Positions 1 through 3,765 of a DNA stretch of 5,129 nucleotides are shown here, one piece after another. The DNA comes from an uncultured bacterium. GTDB taxonomy: Bacteria > Methylomirabilota > Methylomirabilia > Rokubacteriales > CSP1-6. Both the position numbers and the translations under genes were made by a program. Within the stretch, counting starts at the first letter, position 1. Each line of letters opens with the position of its first letter. The notes beneath the pieces are model-generated. The model had not been told where the DNA came from. It ran no database searches and saw nothing but the letters and a program-made list of their open reading frames with translations. The stretch covers positions 1-5,129 of the forward strand of contig CAMLFJ010000280.1 in NCBI GenBank assembly GCA_946479205.1, given 5' to 3'.

Positions 1-249
1 GAGCATACCGGCGTCGGCCGTCGGGCGGATGGGCGGGACGGCGACGGTGTGGCTCTGAAGGATGGCCACGCCGAGCCCCGGGCCGTCGAGACGGGGCTGC
101 AGAACGCGGAGCGAGTGGAGGTTCTCGAGGGCCTCGTGGGAGACGAGCGTGTCGTCGTCCAGGGACGCGAAGGGCTGTACGCCGGTGCCCGCGTCAGGGA
201 GATCTCGGGCCAGAGCACGCCCAAGGGAGGGTCACATGCGGGGCACTGA
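1..249 (+). CDS. RND/HlyD-type efflux membrane fusion protein, C-terminal end, apparent frameshift
   Basis: This is the 3' end of a gene that starts before the window. Residues from about base 55 onward (LKDGHAEPRAVETGL, then VEVLEGLVGDERVVVQGREGL, then GARVREI) match the conserved C-terminal membrane-proximal region of periplasmic adaptor subunits of RND efflux pumps. These adaptors link the inner-membrane pump to the outer-membrane channel. The stretch before base 55 makes adaptor-like sense only in frame 2 (bases 2-55, SIPASAVGRMGGTATVWL), the usual 'IPxxAV...G..A.V' strand that precedes 'v.dGkaepR.V'. Frame 2 then meets TGA at 56-58, while frame 1 carries the rest. One base therefore seems to be missing near 50-57, either as a real frameshift or a sequencing/assembly error. 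The last residues (GGSHAGH) overlap the next gene by 14 bases. The family call is firm; the transported substrate cannot be told. Confidence 0.8.
   Translation, partial: EHTGVGRRADGRDGDGVALKDGHAEPRAVETGLQNAERVEVLEGLVGDERVVVQGREGLYAGARVREISGQSTPKGGSHAGH
223..230 (+). promoter_or_regulatory. Shine-Dalgarno of the 114-residue unknown protein
   Basis: AAGGGAGG lies five bases before the ATG at 236. It supports that start over the in-frame ATG at 62, which would run through the adaptor coding region with an implausible composition. The site lies inside the adaptor gene, so the downstream gene is probably translated from the same transcript. Confidence 0.7.
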
Positions 250-580
250 GCGACGGTTGGACGTTGAGGCGCAGAGGCTGCTCAAGGACTTCGCGACCCA
301 TCTGAACCGGACCGTGCCGCAACCCGAGCCGGCCGAGTGGCCCCGACTCTACGACTTCATCATCCACGTGACCCGACGCCAGGCGCCCTCCCCCGAGGCA
401 GTGGGCCACGCCTTGATTCAGGAGGGGCTGGATTGGGACGAGGTCGAGCCCTACGTCACCTTTTACGGACGGGGCATCGCCCTCCTGGGCCGTGCGCGGG
501 AAACGGCGCTCGCAAGAGCGGCGGCGAGGCGGCCGGAGACGAAGAAGGGACCTTCCGTCCGGAGACCCCACAGTCGCTAG
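236..580 (+). CDS. Small hypothetical protein (114 aa), overlapping the efflux adaptor gene
   Basis: I do not recognise this protein. It starts at ATG 236 behind a strong Shine-Dalgarno, overlaps the end of the adaptor gene by 14 bases and ends at TAG 578-580, giving 114 residues. There is no signal peptide or membrane segment. Residues 1-85 look like a soluble, mainly helical domain with aromatic and acidic positions (EWPRLYDFIIHVTRRQ, then ALIQEGLDWDEVEPYVTFYGRG). The last 25 or so residues are rich in Arg, Ala and Lys and probably disordered. The overlap suggests co-transcription and coupled translation with the efflux adaptor, so it may be an accessory or regulatory protein of that locus; this is inference from position only. 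The opposite-strand frames here are open but lack good starts and sensible composition. Confidence 0.6.
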   Translation: MRGTERRLDVEAQRLLKDFATHLNRTVPQPEPAEWPRLYDFIIHVTRRQAPSPEAVGHALIQEGLDWDEVEPYVTFYGRGIALLGRARETALARAAARRPETKKGPSVRRPHSR

Positions 581-670
581 GCCGCCCAGCCCAGGAATAT
601 GAGCCGGATGGAGGATACCGCTGCCCGCTTCCTCGTCCCAGGATGGGGGAGGCGGCCAGGTCAGGCCCGA

Positions 671-678
671 AGAGGAGG
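671..678 (+). promoter_or_regulatory. Shine-Dalgarno of the Cys-containing small protein
   Basis: AGAGGAGG ends five bases before ATG 684. This near-ideal ribosome binding site is the main evidence that the short ORF at 684 is real and that 684 is its start. Confidence 0.7.
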
Positions 679-683
679 CTACG

Positions 684-1034
684 ATGAGCGCGAGACGCGA
701 TCTGCTGGCCGAGCTCGAGTTGACCATGGTGCCCTCGATGACACGGCCGGAGGCCGGCCCCGAGCCACCGCCGGGAGGGTATCTCGATTCCGCGGGCAGC
801 CGAACGTGCCTGCGTCACTTCTGGTGCCGGATTACGCGGCAGGAGGTCGAGGTCGAGTTCGAGACCGCGCCGCGCCTGCTGTTGCCCGGGCGCATCAGCG
901 GCGTGAAGCGCTGCTCGGCCTTCGAGCAGCCGACCGACGTCGCCTGCGGCCGCCACTGCGTCGACTCGTGGTTCCGCTACCAGTGGCCCGAGGCGCTGTA
1001 CGTCGCTGACCACCACCGGCCTCCCGTGCCGTAG
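684..1034 (+). CDS. Small Cys-containing hypothetical protein (116 aa), possible metal-binding domain
   Basis: I do not recognise a named family. The ORF has a strong Shine-Dalgarno and ends at TAG 1032-1034. Residues 1-35 are a probably flexible N-terminus rich in Pro, Gly and Glu. Residues 40-95 form a compact domain with five cysteines: Cys42-x5-Cys48, a strand EVEVEFE (54-60), then Cys77 (GVKRCSAFE), Cys88 and Cys92 (ACGRHC). Histidines at 45 and 91 sit beside the cysteines. The paired cysteine spacing, with a beta strand between the pairs, resembles a small zinc-ribbon or iron-sulfur binding domain, but no standard motif matches exactly. There is no signal peptide, so it is probably cytoplasmic. 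It lies 103 bases after the previous gene on the same strand and converges on the cupin gene. The intervening bases 581-683 hold only its Shine-Dalgarno as far as I can see. Confidence 0.6.
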   Translation: MSARRDLLAELELTMVPSMTRPEAGPEPPPGGYLDSAGSRTCLRHFWCRITRQEVEVEFETAPRLLLPGRISGVKRCSAFEQPTDVACGRHCVDSWFRYQWPEALYVADHHRPPVP

Positions 1035-1036
1035 GC

Positions 1037-1051
1037 CGGCAGCTCCTGCCG
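1037..1051. terminator. Short hairpin between convergent genes, possible bidirectional terminator
   Basis: CGGCAG and CTGCCG form a perfect six-base-pair stem around a CTC loop. It sits in the 30-base gap between the stop of the plus-strand Cys protein and the stop of the minus-strand cupin gene. The position suits transcription termination in both directions. No T-run follows on either strand, so it does not meet the standard intrinsic terminator pattern and the call is tentative. Confidence 0.3.
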
Positions 1052-1064
1052 TCACCGTGGCCGC

Positions 1065-1541
1065 CTACCCGACCGCCGGCAGCACCTTCCCGCCGACCTC
1101 GACCGACTTGGCGTCTACCAGAATGACGGCCAGGACACAGGGCGCGGGGCCCCGATTGACCCAGTTGTGGATCGTCCCCCGCTGCACCATGACGTCGCCT
1201 GCCTTCAGGTGGACGACCGAGTCGTCCAGCTCCATGTCGATCTCACCGGCGATGACGACGATGTAGTCGATCGAGTCCGTTCGGTGATTGCGGGCCGCCA
1301 GACCCGGCGCGAACTCGATCACGCGGAAGATCGTCCCGTTCTTCAACGTCGTGCCGACCTTTCGCAGACCTTCGTCGGCTTGGCCATCGTTGTTCGCGGG
1401 GAAGCCTTCGGTGGTCCAGATGTTACAGGCCGTCGCTCCCGGCCGACCCGTGAAGACGTTCGTCGCGACCTCGTCGATCTTGACGATCGCGCGGCCATTC
1501 GTGTCGTGGCCCGTGATGACCCGGCGTACCTGGAGCGCCAT
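1065..1541 (-). CDS. Small single-domain cupin protein (158 aa)
   Basis: A cupin-fold protein, last gene of a three-gene minus-strand operon. Residues 70-142 are a single conserved beta-barrel. Cupin motif 1 is seen as Gly80-x5-His86-x-Thr88-x3-Asp92-x6-Gly99, and motif 2 as Gly115-Asp116, then Gly122-x2-His125-x3-Asn129 (GTIHNWVN). In the standard metal-binding pattern motif 1 has His-x-His and Glu; here the second His is Thr and the Glu is Asp. This HRTxSIDY variant is, to my knowledge, common in small cupins found in catabolic operons, whose reactions are mostly unknown. Residues 1-65 form an N-terminal extension. The protein is probably cytoplasmic. It starts at ATG 1541 with AGGAGG six bases upstream, overlapping the stop of the universal stress gene. 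The fold is certain; the reaction, if any, is not known. Confidence 0.88.
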   Translation of the reverse strand: MALQVRRVITGHDTNGRAIVKIDEVATNVFTGRPGATACNIWTTEGFPANNDGQADEGLRKVGTTLKNGTIFRVIEFAPGLAARNHRTDSIDYIVVIAGEIDMELDDSVVHLKAGDVMVQRGTIHNWVNRGPAPCVLAVILVDAKSVEVGGKVLPAVG

Positions 1542-1547
1542 GTCTCG

Positions 1548-1555
1548 CCTCCTAG
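1548..1555 (-). promoter_or_regulatory. CTAGGAGG: stop codon of the stress protein embedded in the cupin Shine-Dalgarno
   Basis: On the minus strand CTAGGAGG contains the TAG that ends the universal stress protein and the AGGAGG that serves the cupin start six bases further on. A ribosome finishing one gene is already on the initiation site of the next, which favours coupled translation. The same 8-mer is used at the preceding junction. Confidence 0.75.
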
Positions 1556-2070
1556 CCTGACGATGCCTGGTGCTTGATCGTCAGGACCGGGCACGGAGCG
1601 AGCCGCACCACCTTCTCGGCCACGCTGCCCATGAGCACGTGCTTAAGGCCGGTGCGGCCGTGCGTGCTCATGACGATGAGATCCGTGCCCCGCTCCTGGG
1701 CGACGCGGACGATGGTCTCGGCCGGGTGCCCCATGGCGACCTCGACTTCCCATGGGCCCTGGAAGGCATTCGCCACGAGGTCGCGGAGCTGGGTCAGCGC
1801 CTCCTCGCTACGGTCGCGGCGCACGACCTCCGGCTGCGACAGGAGCGGCGTGCCGCCGACGCGCCCTCCGGCGACCGGATCGAAGTCGCCCTGTGACCCG
1901 ACCACCGGCGCCCCGGTGACATAGTGGACGTCCGTCCGGGTATCCGTCGGGAGGACGTGGAGCAGGGTCACCTTGGCGCGATGGAGGGCCGCTTCCTCGA
2001 TCGCGTAGCGCAAGGCGCTGTTCGCGGGCCCTGAAAAGTCCGTCGGCACGAGGAGATGCTTGAAGGCCAT
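1552..2070 (-). CDS. Universal stress protein, UspA family (172 aa)
   Basis: A single-domain universal stress protein, middle gene of the operon. The N-terminus ([20 protein letters not shown]) is the first Rossmann-like beta strand with Asp11, which contacts nucleotide in ATP-binding members. VTLLHVLP at 34-41 is strand two. Residues 44-87 form a Gly-rich, loop-like insertion. [12 protein letters not shown] then leads to Ser135-x2-Gly138-x9-Gly148-Ser149, which fits the ATP-binding Gly-x2-Gly-x9-Gly-Ser/Thr signature except for Ser at the first Gly. CPVLTIK at 160-166 is the final strand. Members are cytoplasmic, usually dimeric and linked to starvation, redox or energy stress. The start is ATG 2070, supported by AGGAGG seven bases upstream; a longer reading up to 2211 would run through dehydrogenase coding sequence. 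It is 11 bases from the dehydrogenase stop and 10 bases from the cupin start. ATP binding is likely but unproven. Confidence 0.93.
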   Translation of the reverse strand: MAFKHLLVPTDFSGPANSALRYAIEEAALHRAKVTLLHVLPTDTRTDVHYVTGAPVVGSQGDFDPVAGGRVGGTPLLSQPEVVRRDRSEEALTQLRDLVANAFQGPWEVEVAMGHPAETIVRVAQERGTDLIVMSTHGRTGLKHVLMGSVAEKVVRLAPCPVLTIKHQASSG

Positions 2071-2077
2071 GTCGGTT

Positions 2078-2085
2078 CCTCCTAG
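2078..2085 (-). promoter_or_regulatory. CTAGGAGG: stop codon of the dehydrogenase embedded in the stress-protein Shine-Dalgarno
   Basis: The minus-strand string CTAGGAGG contains the TAG stop of the acyl-CoA dehydrogenase and the AGGAGG for the ATG at 2070, seven bases away. It is identical to the string at the stress-protein/cupin junction. It fixes the start of the stress protein and indicates a translationally coupled operon. Confidence 0.75.
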
Positions 2086-3269
2086 TCCTTCGGCAGCCCG
2101 AGGACGCGTTCGGCGAGGATGTTGCGCATGACTTCCGAGGTTCCGCCCTGGATCGTGTTCCCGCGGGAGCGGAGGGCGCGGTACTGCCACCGCGCGTCGT
2201 CCACCGCCCACTCGCTGCCCGCCCAGAGCGCGGCATAGGGGCCCTGCAGCTCGAGCCCCAGCTCGGCGACCTTCTGCCAGGTCTCGCTGAAGAACAGCTT
2301 CGAGGCCGAGCCCGCCGGCCCGGCCGGCTCACCCTTCACGAGCTGGGTGAGGACCCGCAGGTTCGCGTATCGCAGCGTCTCCATGTCGATGTAGAGCTGG
2401 GCCAGCCGCTGCCGGACGAGAGGATCGCGGGCGGCGGGCGGGCCCCCGCGGGTCGGCTTCCGGGCGAGGTCGAGCAGCTCCGCCAGGCCCTGGCGAAGAA
2501 CGAGCTGACGCGTGAGCGTCCGGGGTCCGCGCTCGAACATGAGGGTCGTGATCGCCACCTCCCAGCCGCCGTTCTCGCGGCCCAGCACGTTGCTCTCCGG
2601 CACCTCCACCCCGTCCAGGTAGACCTCGCTGAACTCGCTGTCGCCACTCATCTGGCGTAGTGGGCGCACCGTGAATCCGCGGCTCGCCATGTCCACCAGG
2701 AAGTACGTCAGCCCCCGGTGCCGCGGGGCGGCCGGATCCGTGCGCGCCAGCACCGTGCACCAGTTCGCGTAGTGCGCGAAGGAGGTCCACACCTTCTGCC
2801 CGGTGAGCAGGTAGCCGCCCGCTCTGCGCTCGGCTCGCGTTCCGAGCGAGGCGAGGTCGCTTCCCGCCCCGGGCTCCGAGAACCCCTGACAGAAGATGTG
2901 GGTGGCGGCCAGGATGCGGGGCAGGTGGAGGCGCTTCTGCTCCTCCGTGCCGTGAGCCATGATGGCGGGGCCGGCCATGTCGAGGCCGATCGCGTTGGCG
3001 AGCTCGGGCGCGCGCGCCCGGGCCATCTCCTCGTAGAAGATGACCTGCTCCATCACGCTGCCCCCTCGGCCGCCGTATGCGACCGGCCAGTGCAGCCCGA
3101 CGTAGCCGGCCGCGTGAAGCTGTCGCTGCCAGCCGATGAGGGCCTCCGCCCGCGCCTCGCGGCTCATGGCCTGCCGGGTCCTCTCCCAGTCCCCGGGGCA
3201 ATGCTCCTCGAGCCAGGCGCGCAGCTCGTCCCGGAAGGCGACCTCCGAGGCGGATAGCTTGAAGTCCAC
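2082..3269 (-). CDS. Acyl-CoA dehydrogenase, FAD-dependent (395 aa)
   Basis: Catalyses alpha,beta-dehydrogenation of an acyl-CoA thioester using FAD and passing electrons to electron-transfer flavoprotein, as in fatty-acid or related acyl-CoA oxidation; probably cytoplasmic. The length is normal for the family. The N-terminal helical domain spans about 1-120. The mid-domain carries the FAD/substrate signature QGFSEPGAGSDLASL at 128-142 and VWTSFAHYA at 160-168. LDGVEVPESNVLG at 218-230 ends the beta domain, and the C-terminal helical domain closes with NTIQGGTSEVMRNILAERVL at 371-390. The usual catalytic Glu of short- and medium-chain enzymes at the 'EGT' site is Gly375 here; Glu246 in FERGP is a plausible base, as in enzymes with the Glu on the earlier helix. 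The start is GTG 3267-3269 with only a weak ribosome site, chosen because MDFKLSASEVAFRDELR is a typical N-terminus. First gene of the operon. The substrate is unknown. Confidence 0.95.
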   Translation of the reverse strand: MDFKLSASEVAFRDELRAWLEEHCPGDWERTRQAMSREARAEALIGWQRQLHAAGYVGLHWPVAYGGRGGSVMEQVIFYEEMARARAPELANAIGLDMAGPAIMAHGTEEQKRLHLPRILAATHIFCQGFSEPGAGSDLASLGTRAERRAGGYLLTGQKVWTSFAHYANWCTVLARTDPAAPRHRGLTYFLVDMASRGFTVRPLRQMSGDSEFSEVYLDGVEVPESNVLGRENGGWEVAITTLMFERGPRTLTRQLVLRQGLAELLDLARKPTRGGPPAARDPLVRQRLAQLYIDMETLRYANLRVLTQLVKGEPAGPAGSASKLFFSETWQKVAELGLELQGPYAALWAGSEWAVDDARWQYRALRSRGNTIQGGTSEVMRNILAERVLGLPKD

Positions 3270-3339
3270 GCCAGCAGCCTACTACTGAATCAGGTTCTAC
3301 ACCGGGGCTAGCGGCGATTGCCGGCGGTCCGTATTCGCT

Positions 3340-3352
3340 GCAAGATGCTTGC
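3340..3352. repeat. Short inverted repeat, possible operator
   Basis: GCAAG and CTTGC are perfect inverted arms around ATG, in the middle of the divergent intergenic region. The location suits a regulator binding site, but a five-base arm can occur by chance in GC-rich DNA. Confidence 0.25.
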
Positions 3353-3403
3353 GGTGGGCCCCTGGAGGGCCAGGCGGACCGAGAGGTCATGCGCATGACG
3401 ATC

Positions 3404-3410
3404 GAGGAGG
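3404..3410 (+). promoter_or_regulatory. Shine-Dalgarno deciding the start of the pentapeptide-period protein
   Basis: GAGGAGG ends eight bases before ATG 3419. The two earlier in-frame ATG codons (3389 and 3395) lack a properly spaced site: GAGAGG at 3381-3386 is only two bases from 3389. The start at 3419 is therefore preferred. Confidence 0.65.
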
Positions 3411-3418
3411 GCTCCGTG

Positions 3419-3721
3419 ATGGAAACCCGCGAGTTGCACGTCGAACCGTCGAACGTTGACAGTATGCGGGCCGAGGCCGGGCCAGTCGCTCGAGTGGTGG
3501 GGGCTCGACCGGTCGGCTCGAGGGCTGCGGGTGCCCTTGCACTGGGAGCCCTCGCCTTTGGCGCGCTGGCGGTCGGCGCGCTCGCCATCGGCCGCCTCGC
3601 CATCCACAGGTTAACGGTCGGCCGGTCGGCGATCACGTCCCTGAAGATCGGCGAGCTCGAGGTCGGTACGCTGCGCGTTCGCACCCTGCACGTGCTCGAC
3701 GCGCCCGACCGGCAGTCATGA
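3419..3721 (+). CDS. Pentapeptide-period repeat protein (100 aa), function unknown
   Basis: Most of this protein is a five-residue repeat of the form G-x-L-x-[V/I/L/F]. Residues 38-92 hold eleven consecutive units: GALAL, GALAF, GALAV, GALAI, GRLAI, HRLTV, GRSAI, TSLKI, GELEV, GTLRV, RTLHV. Two weaker units precede them (GARPV, GSRAA), and RELHV at 4-8 echoes the last. The first half is hydrophobic, the second half charged. A period of five with a regular inward Leu and a second aliphatic position suggests a four-sided right-handed beta-helix, as in pentapeptide-repeat proteins, though the consensus A(D/N)Lxx is not followed. Alternatively, residues 36-58 could be a transmembrane helix with Gly every five residues. 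Its TGA overlaps an ATG (ATGA at 3718-3721), and it lies just upstream of a sensor phosphatase. I have seen similar unnamed bacterial proteins but know no function. Confidence 0.72.
   Translation: METRELHVEPSNVDSMRAEAGPVARVVGARPVGSRAAGALALGALAFGALAVGALAIGRLAIHRLTVGRSAITSLKIGELEVGTLRVRTLHVLDAPDRQS
3530..3694 (+). repeat. 15-base-period coding repeat, 11 units
   Basis: This is the DNA of the eleven pentapeptide units. Codon-level similarity is strongest over the first five units (ggcgcgctggcggtc, ggcgcgctcgccatc, ggccgcctcgccatc) and decays afterward, while the residue pattern persists. This is what expansion by unit duplication followed by divergence would leave, with selection holding the Leu and aliphatic positions. 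Confidence 0.7.
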
Positions 3722-3765
3722 GCCGGGCCGGCGAAGACCGACCGCGTCATCGACCCCGCGGATGA
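3718..3765 (+). CDS. Possible 15-codon coupling mini-ORF
   Basis: ATG 3718 opens a 15-codon frame (MSRAGEDRPRHRPRG) that ends at TGA 3763-3765. Its start overlaps the TGA of the repeat protein as ATGA (3718-3721), and its stop overlaps the ATG of the phosphatase as ATGA (3762-3765). It has no Shine-Dalgarno, and neither does the phosphatase start. The chain of overlaps could carry ribosomes from the repeat gene to the phosphatase by termination-reinitiation. The peptide is rich in Arg and Pro and may have no role of its own. Chance cannot be excluded for so short a frame. Confidence 0.3.
   Translation: MSRAGEDRPRHRPRG

Larger units (their letters stand above)
3270..3418. promoter_or_regulatory. 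Divergent intergenic region between dehydrogenase operon and signalling genes
   Basis: These 149 bases separate two oppositely transcribed units and must hold at least one promoter for each, unless either is read from further away. I find no convincing -35/-10 pair on either strand. Inside lies an inverted repeat at 3340-3352 (GCAAG-ATG-CTTGC). A weaker GGCCC/GGGCC stem lies at 3357-3371, and the Shine-Dalgarno of the plus-strand gene is at 3404-3410. Confidence 0.5.

Noticed and set aside
62..235. Longer start (ATG 62) for the 114-residue unknown protein
   Set aside because: The extra 58 residues overlap the adaptor coding region and have a shadow-like Arg/Ser/Pro composition, while ATG 236 has a strong ribosome site.
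631..652. Imperfect hairpin CCTC..CCC / GGG..GAGG between the two small plus-strand genes
   Set aside because: The stem is interrupted by mismatches and no T-run follows, so it does not support a terminator or riboswitch.
194..1055. Two long minus-strand frames opposite the small plus-strand genes
   Set aside because: No plausible ribosome sites or domain motifs. The plus-strand genes have strong Shine-Dalgarno sequences and more natural composition.
3357..3371. GGCCC/GGGCC stem upstream of the repeat gene
   Set aside because: Five GC pairs around a five-base loop are expected often by chance in this composition, and no T-run or conserved element accompanies it.
3530..3694. The 15-base-period tract as a CRISPR or tandem DNA repeat locus
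   Set aside because: Units are adjacent without spacers, diverge in sequence and keep one reading frame. It is a coding repeat.
2329..3750. A 473-codon open frame on the minus strand that spans the repeat gene and part of the dehydrogenase
   Set aside because: Its composition is dominated by Arg, Ala, Pro and Gly, and it overlaps a well-recognised dehydrogenase in another frame. It is a shadow typical of GC-rich DNA.
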